DNA of 64,000 nt from contig NZ_AP019822.1 of assembly GCF_007990505.1 (NCBI RefSeq), forward strand, positions 1,550,001 to 1,614,000, given 5' to 3'. Shown here in pieces: positions 47,221 to 56,197 of this stretch (its first letter is position 1; each line of letters opens with the position of its first letter). The translations under genes and the position numbers were made by a program. Under the pieces are notes generated by a model. It was not told the DNA's origin and ran no database searches. It was given only the letters and a program-made list of their open reading frames with translations. The stretch is from Pseudoleptotrichia goodfellowii. Its GTDB lineage: Bacteria > Fusobacteriota > Fusobacteriia > Fusobacteriales > Leptotrichiaceae.

Positions 47221-47901
47221 TTATTCTTCCACATGAATAACCTTTATCTCAAATTCTGATTCAGGTATACATTCTTTCAAATCATCTTTTATTCTTTCCA
47301 GTGCTGCGATTCTCATATCTACAGATGTATTTGCATTTCCCTGAATGACAAAAAGAACATTTTTAGTGTTTTCATCAAGTTTATAAAGCTCCGAATCACG
47401 AACATCAAGCCACGCCATGATCCCTATACTGTCTCGATATACAAAATCCGTTTCGGCAACATGTTTCGGGTTTGACGATATAGGATAAAAAGTATCTTCT
47501 TTCCCGCAAATTGTAAATGTTATCGGAAAGTCTATTTTGTTAAAATCATGAGCACCTATTGCAAGTAAAGAATTTAACGATTCGGCATTATAAATATCAA
47601 CGATGCTGTTTACATGAGGGACGTTTCCTCTACGTTTAATATTATTAATAAGTGCGGATATAGTGGGAGGATTCTTTTTCACACTTCTTGAAACTTTTAC
47701 AATAATATCTTTGTATCCTTCAACCACCGGATTTTTCTCTATTTCACTCAAATCAGCATTTAGAGTCCATTGCTCTTTTTCATGGAACTTCTGCTTAAAT
47801 TTTTCAGTTAATTCAGCATCGGGATTGAGCTTTTTCGCAATTCCGATAACGACATCAGTAATGCCGAGTTCTTTCATACTCTTATCAACATGAATTTTCA
47901 T
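47221..47901 (-). CDS. Stand-alone B3/B4 tRNA-binding domain protein
   Basis: A 226-residue protein resembling the B3/4 domain of the phenylalanyl-tRNA synthetase beta chain: NNIKRRGNVPHVNSIVDIYNAESLNSLLAIGAHDFNKID and IMAWLDVRDSELYKLDENTKNVLFVIQGN. Free-standing members may edit mischarged tRNA or mixed substrates; none is well characterised. It has its own promoter (47973-48001). Cytoplasmic, no signal. Confidence 0.85.
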   Translation of the reverse strand: MKIHVDKSMKELGITDVVIGIAKKLNPDAELTEKFKQKFHEKEQWTLNADLSEIEKNPVVEGYKDIIVKVSRSVKKNPPTISALINNIKRRGNVPHVNSIVDIYNAESLNSLLAIGAHDFNKIDFPITFTICGKEDTFYPISSNPKHVAETDFVYRDSIGIMAWLDVRDSELYKLDENTKNVLFVIQGNANTSVDMRIAALERIKDDLKECIPESEFEIKVIHVEE

Positions 47902-47972
47902 AATCTATCACTCCCTTTAAATTTTTTGAATAATTCAGAAACTTTATAAAACGCCTTTTATTCCTTTAATTC

Positions 47973-48001
47973 ATCCTACAACAGTTTGAAAATTATGTCA
48001 A
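47973..48001 (-). promoter_or_regulatory. Promoter of the B3/B4 gene
   Basis: TTGACA (47996-48001), 17-nt spacer, TAGGAT (47973-47978) on the minus strand. Confidence 0.65.
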
Positions 48002-48021
48002 CAACATTTTTTTGCAATAAA

Positions 48022-48058
48022 AAACCGTCCGAAAAGCCTGTTTCCAATCAGATGGTTT
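48022..48058 (-). terminator. Terminator after the 48-kb exported-protein gene
   Basis: AAACCATC pairs with GACGGTTT (one wobble) around a 21-nt loop, followed by TTTATT on the minus strand. Confidence 0.7.
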
Positions 48059-48063
48059 AATTT

Positions 48064-48576
48064 TTATTCTGCATTCATTCTTTCAATTTTATTCTTAACT
48101 GCTTCTGCTCGTGCTGTTTGCACAATAATAAAAGTATGATCCAGCACTCTTTCAATCTCTATTGTCTTTTTATCATTATAAAACAAAATTCTTCCTTTTT
48201 TCTCAATTTTTGTCATTTTACTTTTGGAAAGTTTACTTTGGTTATTTTTATACATTTTTATAATCTTCTCATGCTCTTCGTCACTCGTCTGCGAGTCAAA
48301 AATAACTGAAACCAATCTCCCGTTCACAAAATTAAAGCTATTAAACTGTCTTTCAACTCCCATAGGGTCTTTCACATCTGAAAAATAATAAACTGCATAA
48401 TCTCCTTCATCGTGAGAATTACTTAAAGGCTGTTTATTAATAACCTTCCCAAATTCCTGTTTTGTCATCCCGAATTTTATCGTATCTGTAATTTTTTCTC
48501 CGTAACTTTTTTCATATTCATCTCCGAAAATAAATAACGAAAATATCAACATTAAAGATAGTATTAATTTTTTCAT
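48064..48576 (-). CDS. Exported hypothetical protein
   Basis: A 170-residue protein with a signal peptide (MKKLILSLMLIFSLFIFGDE). The mature part (IKFGMTKQEFGKVINKQPLS) has a BamE/SmpA-like opening, a single small beta domain found in envelope assembly proteins, but the match is weak and no lipobox is present. It ends a cluster of five or six small exported proteins. A terminator follows. Confidence 0.7.
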   Translation of the reverse strand: MKKLILSLMLIFSLFIFGDEYEKSYGEKITDTIKFGMTKQEFGKVINKQPLSNSHDEGDYAVYYFSDVKDPMGVERQFNSFNFVNGRLVSVIFDSQTSDEEHEKIIKMYKNNQSKLSKSKMTKIEKKGRILFYNDKKTIEIERVLDHTFIIVQTARAEAVKNKIERMNAE

Positions 48577-48609
48577 TTTTCCTCCGCTTCCTGTTATTTT
48601 AATTTCATG

Positions 48610-49053
48610 TTAATTTCCCATTACTCTGTCCAATTTTTTTATTATATTTCCGTCTTTATCTGTGATTACCACTGTTTTCAGTTTTTCATCAAATCCGAAA
48701 TATAATCTTTTATATTTCTTTCCTTTGGAATCCACATAATTATTTATATAATAAATTCCTTTTTTTCCTGAAGGATGTATTACATAACTTCCGTAAAGAT
48801 TTACTTTATCGGTTTCTACAATTTCTCCTCCTGTATTTTCCTTATTTTCATATACCTGATATAATTTCCATATATGTTTATCATTATCATAAATCAAAAA
48901 CTTATATGTTTCGTTTTCATCCATCCATAATGAAGAATATCTGTCCGTTTCCGCATCCCATAATTTCTTCCACGTTGTATTATTTGTAGTAATTTTTGCT
49001 GCGAAAGTTATCATTCCTAATACTAACATTCCTGTTAAGATTAATTTTCTCAT
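48610..49053 (-). CDS. Exported hypothetical protein, paralogue A
   Basis: A 147-residue exported protein (signal MRKLILTGMLVLGMITFAAK). It is clearly homologous to the gene at 49780-50256: both have KITT-N-TW, the block SYVIHPSGKKGIYYINNYVDSKGKKYKRLYFGFDEKLK and the ending VVITDKDGN. Function unknown. Confidence 0.75.
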   Translation of the reverse strand: MRKLILTGMLVLGMITFAAKITTNNTTWKKLWDAETDRYSSLWMDENETYKFLIYDNDKHIWKLYQVYENKENTGGEIVETDKVNLYGSYVIHPSGKKGIYYINNYVDSKGKKYKRLYFGFDEKLKTVVITDKDGNIIKKLDRVMGN

Positions 49054-49080
49054 TTCTCTTATCTCCTCTATTTCTATATT

Positions 49081-49674
49081 TTATTTCAAATTAACATTTC
49101 CTGCACCGTCTACAAGCCATTTCCCGTTTTGTTTTACTACTTTTACAGGGATTTCTACATTAAGATCTTCACTTTTTCCATCTACTATAACTTTCGGATC
49201 TGTTGAAAGTACGTTAGTATTTGTAAGAACCGCAATTCCTGTTTTTTCATTATAGGAAATTACTTTAAAAACAGGTTTTTCCCCTACATTCATAATAGCT
49301 GCAGAAAATATAGGATCATATTCCGTACCGCTGTAATTTTCCAAATATTTCTGAGCCTGTTTAAGTTTTGCCAACTCTTTACTGTCCTGAGTTTCAAGTA
49401 TTTTACTGCTTATTTCAATATATTGAGCATATTTTTTGTACTCTTCTCTGAATTTTTTTGTTGTTCCTGCTTTTTCCATCCATTTATCAGAGGAATAATC
49501 TTGGCTTTTAAGATACCCGTTAATAAATTTTTCTGCCTGTGCTACAGCCGCTTTTTTTTCCGATTCCGAACTCGCAACTTTTACACTTTTTTTAGTCGTT
49601 GCCGCACTTGCATTTACGTTTATTACTCCTACCGAGATTACTGCTAATACTCCCATTAATAATACTTTTTTCAT
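49081..49674 (-). CDS. Exported hypothetical protein
   Basis: A 197-residue exported protein (signal MKKVLLMGVLAVISVGVINVNASA). After a Lys/Ser/Glu-rich linker it forms a compact domain that ends IPVKVVKQNGKWLVDGAGNVNLK, similar in layout to DUF4878-type lumazine-binding-like small exported proteins (a similar QNGKWKW ending occurs in the 50349 gene). Its promoter carries the shared direct repeat. Confidence 0.7.
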   Translation of the reverse strand: MKKVLLMGVLAVISVGVINVNASAATTKKSVKVASSESEKKAAVAQAEKFINGYLKSQDYSSDKWMEKAGTTKKFREEYKKYAQYIEISSKILETQDSKELAKLKQAQKYLENYSGTEYDPIFSAAIMNVGEKPVFKVISYNEKTGIAVLTNTNVLSTDPKVIVDGKSEDLNVEIPVKVVKQNGKWLVDGAGNVNLK

Positions 49675-49734
49675 TTTAATTCCTTACCTTTCTTTTTTAT
49701 TTTATTTTTTAAATTTCGGTTTGTTTGTGAATCT

Positions 49735-49778
49735 ATTTTATCACACTAAGCTTAAAGTAAACTGAAAATTTTTAATTT
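49735..49778 (-). promoter_or_regulatory. Shared direct-repeat promoter, copy A
   Basis: On the minus strand TTTCAG (49762-49767), N5, TTTAAG (49751-49756), N10, TAAAAT (49735-49740), preceded by AAATTAAAAATTTTCAG. Upstream of the 49081-49674 gene. Confidence 0.65.
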
Positions 49779-49779
49779 T

Positions 49780-50256
49780 TTATCCTGCTATATATAATTC
49801 CAATTTTTCTGATATATTTCCGTCTTTATCCGTAATTACTACTTTTTTCAATTTTTCATCAAATCCGAAATACAATCTTTTATATTTTTTCCCTTTTAAA
49901 TCTATAAAATTATTCACATAGTAAATTCCTTTTTTCCCTGACGGATGTATAATGTATGAACCTGTATATCCCATTACAGTGCCGTCATCCGACTGATCCT
50001 CACTTACATCATCTCCTCCTGCACTTCTTCTGTCACTGTAAAACTGATTTAAAACCCATATATGATTGTTATTTTCATCAACTGTAAACAAAAATCTTAC
50101 CTTTTCTATTTCTTCTTTACTCATCCACGTTCCTGAATATTCTCCGTTCATATCGGGTGCCTGAAGTTTAGCCCATGTCATATTTCCGGTCGTAATTTTT
50201 TCTCCGAAAACTAATGCTCCTAACATCACCATTCCTACTAACAATAATTTTCTCAT
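49780..50256 (-). CDS. Exported hypothetical protein, paralogue B
   Basis: A 158-residue exported protein (signal MRKLLLVGMVMLGALVFGEK), paralogous to 48610-49053, sharing the SYIIHPSGKKGIYYVNNFIDLKGKKYKRLYFGFDEKLK block. It has an extra acidic insert (GGDDVSEDQSDDGTVM). Its promoter carries copy B of the direct repeat. Confidence 0.75.
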   Translation of the reverse strand: MRKLLLVGMVMLGALVFGEKITTGNMTWAKLQAPDMNGEYSGTWMSKEEIEKVRFLFTVDENNNHIWVLNQFYSDRRSAGGDDVSEDQSDDGTVMGYTGSYIIHPSGKKGIYYVNNFIDLKGKKYKRLYFGFDEKLKKVVITDKDGNISEKLELYIAG

Positions 50257-50298
50257 TTTTATCTCCTCTTTTTCTTTGCTTGATTTATTTACTAACTT

Positions 50299-50343
50299 AT
50301 TTTATCATTTGAAACTGAAAATAAACTGAAAATTTTTAATTTT
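50299..50343 (-). promoter_or_regulatory. Shared direct-repeat promoter, copy B
   Basis: TTTCAG (50326-50331), N5, TTTCAG (50315-50320), N10, TAAAAT (50299-50304) on the minus strand, upstream of paralogue B. Both half-sites are identical here. Confidence 0.7.
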
Positions 50344-50348
50344 ATTTT

Positions 50349-51281
50349 TTAATCAAATGCCGAAACGTTCCATTTCCATTTTCCGTTTTGTTTTCTTATT
50401 TCTCTTGCATAACTCGTATCACTGTAATAATTATCTTCATTTTCATAATCTTTTTTTGTCAATTTGGAAAAATATTCTTTGAAAACTTCTTCTGTTACTT
50501 TTGAATACTCATTTATTGTTTTTCTCATATCCTCTTTTGTTTTCATATTCATTTTTGCTTCTTCTACCGTTTTTCCCGTTTTCTTTTTAAATCTTTCGGC
50601 TATTTCATTTTTCACTTTTTCTTCTTCTTTTTCATTTTTCAGATACATTCCGGTCGAAAGTTTTCTCGCCTCTATTGTTACATAAGCTTTATCTTTTGTT
50701 TCATAATTTACTCTTACTATTTTTCTTTTTGCCGTATCAAATTCCGCCATTGCTCTTCCCAGATCAAATCCTACAGTAATTATAAAGTCAGGAGTACTTA
50801 AATCATTTAAAAAATATTCTTCCTGAATATCAATGTTTCCTTTTAAAAATTTCTCTTTTGAAATACTTGTCAAATATGCAATTTCTATTTCTTTATTATT
50901 TTTTTTAAGCTCTGCATCTGTCATTATAACAGGAGAAATTTCTAATTCTTTGAACTTTTTAATATTTTCCTGATACAATTTCGGATTTGTATTTTTTATT
51001 TTTTCATTTTCATTTTTTATATAATTTACAAATAAATCTATACTTTGATCATCGTAAAAATCCGTTATATCCGAATAATATTTATAAAACATTTCAAAGC
51101 CTTCATCATATTTTTTATTTCCGATTAGATTTTTTATCTTCGATAACTTTTCTTTATCTGAACGATTTTCTTCCGATTTTTGATTTATTTCAGCATTTCT
51201 GATTGTTGTTATATCTGACATTGAAATAACGCTCAACATTGAAAATAAGAACAGTATTTTCTTCAATATTCCTTTTTTCAT
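50349..51281 (-). CDS. Exported hypothetical protein
   Basis: A 310-residue protein with a signal (MKKGILKKILFLFSMLSVISMS) and a helical, Lys/Glu-rich mature part ending YAREIRKQNGKWKWNVSAFD. The last part resembles that of the 49081 gene product. No enzyme motif visible. GGAGGTGA lies before its start; 15 nt after the PepSY-like gene. Confidence 0.7.
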   Translation of the reverse strand: MKKGILKKILFLFSMLSVISMSDITTIRNAEINQKSEENRSDKEKLSKIKNLIGNKKYDEGFEMFYKYYSDITDFYDDQSIDLFVNYIKNENEKIKNTNPKLYQENIKKFKELEISPVIMTDAELKKNNKEIEIAYLTSISKEKFLKGNIDIQEEYFLNDLSTPDFIITVGFDLGRAMAEFDTAKRKIVRVNYETKDKAYVTIEARKLSTGMYLKNEKEEEKVKNEIAERFKKKTGKTVEEAKMNMKTKEDMRKTINEYSKVTEEVFKEYFSKLTKKDYENEDNYYSDTSYAREIRKQNGKWKWNVSAFD

Positions 51282-51296
51282 AATTCACCTCCGTTG

Positions 51297-51659
51297 TTAT
51301 AATCCGAATACGCTTATTTTAAAGCCTTCATTCTGTTTTTTTGTTCTTTCCTGTTGTTTATGCTCCATTATATTTCCTGTATTTGCATCTACACGATAAA
51401 TATATTTTTTTGCAGCTGTAAAAAATTCTATGTCGTAAAAATATTTCCTGTTTTCTTTGTACAACATTAATTTAGTTATTCTGGCTGCACTTTTATTAAT
51501 TTTCGAATGTGAAAATACAATCTCTTTTGCTTTTTGAGTAGAAATAGATACATTAATATTAGAAATTTTTACTCCCGTTTCTTCTTCGGAAAAACTGAGG
51601 ATACCACTTCCAATCGTTAAAATTCCGATAAATACAATCCGAAATATTTTCTCTCTCAT
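51297..51659 (-). CDS. Small exported PepSY-like protein
   Basis: A 120-residue protein with a signal (MREKIFRIVFIGILTIGSGILSFS) and a PepSY-like unit: INVSISTQKAKEIVFSHSKINKSAARITKLMLYKENRKYFYDIEFFTAAKKYIYRVDANTGNIM. PepSY domains often inhibit peptidases; the metallopeptidase genes pepO lie next to it, though on the other side of a terminator. First gene of the cluster. Confidence 0.8.
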   Translation of the reverse strand: MREKIFRIVFIGILTIGSGILSFSEEETGVKISNINVSISTQKAKEIVFSHSKINKSAARITKLMLYKENRKYFYDIEFFTAAKKYIYRVDANTGNIMEHKQQERTKKQNEGFKISVFGL

Positions 51660-51689
51660 TTTTCTCCTTTCTCTCCTCTTTCCTGAATT

Positions 51690-51733
51690 ATCATATCATT
51701 TAAAACTTAAAATAAACTGAAAATTTTTAATTT
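51690..51733 (-). promoter_or_regulatory. Shared direct-repeat promoter, copy C
   Basis: TTTCAG (51717-51722), N5, TTTAAG (51706-51711), N10, TATGAT (51690-51695) on the minus strand, upstream of the PepSY-like gene; the same AAATTAAAAATTTTCAG precedes it. Confidence 0.65.
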
Positions 51734-51797
51734 TTTTATATTCAAAAAATTCGGTATTTTTTTTGAATTTTGTCGACAGCTTCTTCTTTACAAAAAA

Positions 51798-51844
51798 ATT
51801 CCCGATTTCATGATTAATGTTGTTAAACCTTGAATATCGGGAAT
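51798..51844 (-). terminator. Terminator after the second pepO gene
   Basis: ATTCCCGAT pairs perfectly with ATCGGGAAT around a 29-nt loop, followed by TTTTTT on the minus strand. Confidence 0.8.
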
Positions 51845-51878
51845 ATATACTGTTACAACAATTTTATTTATAAAAATT

Positions 51879-53903
51879 TTACCATATTTTTATTCTGTCC
51901 TTAGGTTCTTTATAAAGTTTGTCGCCTTTCTTTGTTTTAAAAATCTCATGGAAACTGTCCATATTTTCCAACACTCCGTTTACACGATAATAAGCCGGTG
52001 CGTGCGGGTCGGATTTTATCATATTTTTCAATCTTTCTTCAGTTTCTTTCTCTCTCCATGATCTCGCATAACTTATAAAGAAGAGCTCTTCCTGTGTGTA
52101 ACCTTCAAATTTAACATTTTTTTCGGGATGATCTTTCAAATATAGCTTCAAAGCATCATAAGCTATATTTGTTCCTCCCAAGTCGGCTATATTTTCAGTC
52201 AATGTAAATACTCCGTTCAAATGAACTCCCTTTGCAACAGTGTATTTTGAAAACTGATCGACTAATCTTTTCGTTTCTGTATCAAATTTCTTTCTGTCCT
52301 GTTCAGTCCACCATTCTTTAGCATTACCGTCGCCGTCAAAGGATGCTCCTGCCACATCAAATCCGTGTGTAGATTCATGTCCTATAACCGCTCCTATTCC
52401 TCCGAAGTTGATTCCCGGTTGGGAAGTATAGCTGTAAAAAGGTAACTGTAATATTCCTGCAGGAAACACTATTTCATTTTCGGTAGGTGAATAATAAGCA
52501 TTTACTTCATGGGCATTCATTCCCCATTCGTCTTTGTCTACAGGCTTTCCGACCTTTTTCAAATCATTATTATAATTCCATTTTTTTATTTCGGAAATTT
52601 TATCATATAAAGAAGTATTTTCACTTATCTTAAGAGTTTCAAAGTTTCTCCATTTATTCGGATAACCTATTTTAGAGTTTATTTTACCCAATTTTTCAAG
52701 GGTCGCTTTTTTAGTCTGACTGCTCATCCACGTAAGCTTCTCTATTCTGTTTCTAAATGCCTCTTTTATGTATTTAACCATTTCTTCAGTACTTTTTTTA
52801 GCTTCTTCGGAAAAGTTTTTTTCAACATAAACTTTTCCCACAATTTCTCCAAGCTCACTGTCTACAAAATCCAATGCCCTTTTTTCAAGATTATCTCTTT
52901 CTTTTTGACCGCTTAAATATTTTCCGTAAAATTCAAATCTTCTGTTTGAAGTTTTTTCATCGAGCAGTTCTGCAGAATCCGATATTAAGTGAAATTTCAA
53001 ATAATCCTTAATCACTTCAAGATTGGAATTATTTATAAACTTATCCAGATTTTCATAGTATTTAATTTCCGGTGTGTTGACATCGCCTGTATTCACTCCG
53101 ACCTGCTTTAAAAAATCGGAAATATTTATATTTTTTATTTTCTTAGCCAATTCACTGACTTTTACAGGATTGTTATATTTAGTTATATCATCCAGTTCTT
53201 CATCAGTGAGCAGTATTTTTCCTATTTTTTTTTCAAATTCGACTATCTTTTTTGCTTTTTCTTCAGTATCTTTTTCGCCTAAATAGCTTAACATATCGCT
53301 TACATATTCAGTGTATTCGTCCAACACTTCTTTATCTTCTTCTGTATCGCCTTTAAAATACGATCTTGATAATCCTAATTTTGGTGTATCCAAAAATATT
53401 CCGTAATTTCGTGCTTCATTCAAATCCGTACTTACTGACCAGTCATAAAGCAGTCTTGTTCCGTCTTTACTTTTTTTTATGGCATACTTTTGAAAATCAT
53501 TCAGATTTTTAATTGAATTTATTGTGTCCAAATCATTTTTTAAAGGCTTCAGTCCTGCTTTATTTCTTTCTGCTACATTGTAATAGGAATTATACAAAGT
53601 CAGTATTTTCTTCTCATCGGAATTTTCCGAAAGTTTTTTGTTTTTTATTTCGGATATTAGATCCTTTAGAAATCCCTGATTTTTCTCAATTAATTCATCA
53701 GTAACTCCCCAGCCTGATCTCGTGGAAGGTATTTTTGTCTGTTTATCCCAATTTCCATTCACAAATTTGAAAAAATTATCCTGAGGTCTTTCAGTTTTGC
53801 TCAAATCATTAATTAAGGACTTATCACTATATTTTTCCTGAACAGCACTTTTACCGAATGTTACTGCAGTTGCCAAAAGCAACAAAATCAAAGCTTTTTT
53901 CAT
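51879..53903 (-). CDS. pepO: M13-family metallopeptidase (PepO/neprilysin-like), downstream copy
   Basis: A 674-residue zinc endopeptidase with a signal peptide (MKKALILLLLATAVTFG), so periplasmic or outer-membrane facing. Zinc motif HESTH at about residue 509, the third ligand in ENIADLGG, substrate-binding NAYYSPTENEIVFPAGILQ and the C-terminal DPHAPAYYRVNG. It is a close paralogue of the gene 23 nt upstream. Cleaves oligopeptides; natural substrates unknown. Confidence 0.93.
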   Translation of the reverse strand: MKKALILLLLATAVTFGKSAVQEKYSDKSLINDLSKTERPQDNFFKFVNGNWDKQTKIPSTRSGWGVTDELIEKNQGFLKDLISEIKNKKLSENSDEKKILTLYNSYYNVAERNKAGLKPLKNDLDTINSIKNLNDFQKYAIKKSKDGTRLLYDWSVSTDLNEARNYGIFLDTPKLGLSRSYFKGDTEEDKEVLDEYTEYVSDMLSYLGEKDTEEKAKKIVEFEKKIGKILLTDEELDDITKYNNPVKVSELAKKIKNINISDFLKQVGVNTGDVNTPEIKYYENLDKFINNSNLEVIKDYLKFHLISDSAELLDEKTSNRRFEFYGKYLSGQKERDNLEKRALDFVDSELGEIVGKVYVEKNFSEEAKKSTEEMVKYIKEAFRNRIEKLTWMSSQTKKATLEKLGKINSKIGYPNKWRNFETLKISENTSLYDKISEIKKWNYNNDLKKVGKPVDKDEWGMNAHEVNAYYSPTENEIVFPAGILQLPFYSYTSQPGINFGGIGAVIGHESTHGFDVAGASFDGDGNAKEWWTEQDRKKFDTETKRLVDQFSKYTVAKGVHLNGVFTLTENIADLGGTNIAYDALKLYLKDHPEKNVKFEGYTQEELFFISYARSWREKETEERLKNMIKSDPHAPAYYRVNGVLENMDSFHEIFKTKKGDKLYKEPKDRIKIW

Positions 53904-53926
53904 AGTATTACTCCTTCCGTTTTATA

Positions 53927-56014
53927 TTACCATATTTTTATTCTGTCTTTAGGTTCTTTATAGAGTTTTTCTCCTTTTTTTGTTTTAAATGTATTGTGGA
54001 AAGCGTCAATATTTATTAAAAGTCCGTTCACACGGAAATAATTCGGTGAATGAGGATCCGATTTTACAAGATTTTTCAAATATTCTTCAGTCGCCTTTTG
54101 ACGCCATATTCTTGCAAAGTTCATAAAAAATAGTTCGTCCTGTGTGTATCCGTCTACTTTAACATTTTTTTCGGGATGATCTTTCAAATATAACTGTAAA
54201 GCGTCATAAGCTATATTTACTCCTCCTAAATCCGCTATATTTTCAGTTAATGTAAATTTACCGTTTACATAGACATTAGGTGCAACAGCATATTCGGAAA
54301 ACTGATTTGCCAGTTTTTCTGTTACACTGTCAAATTTCTTTTTATCTTCTTTTGTCCACCAGTCTTTCACATTGCCGTCCCCGTCAAAAGAAGCTCCCGA
54401 TACATCAAATCCGTGGGTAATCTCATGCCCTATAACAGCTCCGATTCCTCCGAAATTACTTCCCGTTCCGGATTTTTTATAATCGTAAAAAGGAAACTGC
54501 AATATTCCCGCAGGAAATACTATTTCATTTCCCGAAGGAGAATAATAAGCATTTACAGTATTTGCACTCATAAACCATTCAGTTTTGTCCACAGGTTTTC
54601 CGACTTTTTTCAGTTCTTCTTTATATTCCCATTTACTAATATCTTCCATTTGTTTATATAAAGAATCTTTTTCATTTAAAACTATTTCATCAAAATTACG
54701 CCATTTATCGGGATAACCTATTTTAACCGTAACTTTTGCCAACTTTTCAAGGGCTTTTTTCTTAGTAGCCTCGCTCATCCATGTCAGATTTTCCATTCTG
54801 TTACGGAAAGCCTTGAAAATATAATCTACCATTTCCTTGGCATTTTGCTTGGCTTCAGGCGGGAAGTTTTTCTCCACATAGACTTTTCCTATCATTTCTC
54901 CCAATGTTCCGTCTATAAAGTATAATGCTCTTTTTTCGAGTTTTTCTCTTTCTTTCTGACCGTTCATATATTTTCCGTAAAATTCAAATCTTCTTTGAGC
55001 AAGTTTATCGCTTAAAAGCCCTGAAGCCGATGAAATCAAATGAAACTTCAAATAATCCTTTATTACTTCGATATTCGAGTCGTTTAAAAATTTATCCAGA
55101 TTTTCATAGTATTTTATCTGGGAAATAATAACTTTATCGGTATTTACTCCCGACTCTTTCAAATAGTTTTTCAAGTTCACATTTTTTACTATTTTCGACA
55201 ATTCGTCAACTTTTCTCGGATTGTTTTTTTTGCTTATATCGTTTTCTTCTTCATTTGTGAGCAGAACTTTTGCTATCCGTTTTTCAAATTCCACTATTTT
55301 TCGGGCCTTTTCCTCAGTATTTTTCTCTCCCAAATTGGACAGCATATCACTCACATATTTAGTATATTCTTTTAAAATCTCTTTATTTTCCTCAGTTTCT
55401 TTCTGGTAATAATCTCTTGATAATCCCAATCCTGCAGATCCCAAATAAACGGCATTATCTTTAGATGAATTAAGATCTGTTCCTACTCCCCACTCGTATA
55501 AAGTTCCTCCTCCTTCTTTTGTAACTTCTATTGTATATTTTTCAAAATCTTTAATATTTTTTACAGCATTTATTCTTTCCAAATCATTTTTCAAAGGAGC
55601 TATACCCTCTTTGTTTCTTCTGTTCATATTAATATAAGAATTATAGAGAGTTATTATCTTTTTTTCATCGGAATTTTCAGCCAATTTTTTATTTTTCAGC
55701 TCGGAAACCAGATTTTTTAAAAAATCCTGATTCTTTTCCGCCAATTCTGTAAATGATCCCCAGGCAGGCTTTGTAGAAGGAATTTTTGTTCTTTTTTCCC
55801 AATTCTCATTTACAAATTTATAAAAATCCTCCTGCGGCTTTATATTTTTACTTAAATCTTTTGTCAATTCTGCATCTCCTTCGGGAACTGCAGAATTTTT
55901 ATTTTGAATTTCCGAAACATTTGATTTGATATTTTTAATATTTTTCTGCTTTTCAACACCGTAATTTACTCCTAAACACAGTAAAAACAATGAAACTGCC
56001 GATAATTTTTTCAT
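53927..56014 (-). CDS. pepO: M13-family metallopeptidase (PepO/neprilysin-like), upstream copy
   Basis: A 695-residue paralogue: signal (MKKLSAVSLFLLCLGVNYG), a longer polar linker (about residues 20-50), HEITH at about residue 530, ENIADLGG, NAYYSPSGNEIVFPAGILQ, and DPHSPNYFRVNG. It leads a two-gene operon behind a near-consensus promoter. The high similarity and identical gene order indicate tandem duplication. Confidence 0.93.
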   Translation of the reverse strand: MKKLSAVSLFLLCLGVNYGVEKQKNIKNIKSNVSEIQNKNSAVPEGDAELTKDLSKNIKPQEDFYKFVNENWEKRTKIPSTKPAWGSFTELAEKNQDFLKNLVSELKNKKLAENSDEKKIITLYNSYINMNRRNKEGIAPLKNDLERINAVKNIKDFEKYTIEVTKEGGGTLYEWGVGTDLNSSKDNAVYLGSAGLGLSRDYYQKETEENKEILKEYTKYVSDMLSNLGEKNTEEKARKIVEFEKRIAKVLLTNEEENDISKKNNPRKVDELSKIVKNVNLKNYLKESGVNTDKVIISQIKYYENLDKFLNDSNIEVIKDYLKFHLISSASGLLSDKLAQRRFEFYGKYMNGQKEREKLEKRALYFIDGTLGEMIGKVYVEKNFPPEAKQNAKEMVDYIFKAFRNRMENLTWMSEATKKKALEKLAKVTVKIGYPDKWRNFDEIVLNEKDSLYKQMEDISKWEYKEELKKVGKPVDKTEWFMSANTVNAYYSPSGNEIVFPAGILQFPFYDYKKSGTGSNFGGIGAVIGHEITHGFDVSGASFDGDGNVKDWWTKEDKKKFDSVTEKLANQFSEYAVAPNVYVNGKFTLTENIADLGGVNIAYDALQLYLKDHPEKNVKVDGYTQDELFFMNFARIWRQKATEEYLKNLVKSDPHSPNYFRVNGLLINIDAFHNTFKTKKGEKLYKEPKDRIKIW

Positions 56015-56046
56015 AATTACAGTCCTTCCTTTCAGTTATTTCCTGT

Positions 56047-56074
56047 ATTATACGCCTTTTTGCGAATTTGTCAA
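56047..56074 (-). promoter_or_regulatory. pepO operon promoter
   Basis: TTGACA (56069-56074), 16-nt spacer, TATAAT (56047-56052) on the minus strand, divergent from mvaS. Confidence 0.85.
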
Positions 56075-56090
56075 ATAATTTAAAATTGAT

Positions 56091-56119
56091 TTGATATTTT
56101 GCCTCTTTTGTAGTAAAAT
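56091..56119 (+). promoter_or_regulatory. mvaS-mvaA promoter
   Basis: TTGATA (56091-56096), 17-nt spacer, TAAAAT (56114-56119), plus strand. Confidence 0.65.
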
Positions 56120-56197
56120 AATGTAAAATAAATCACTTAACTTGTAAATAAATACTATTTAATAAATTTTTTTAATTGAGGAAGGCGGAATAGATAA

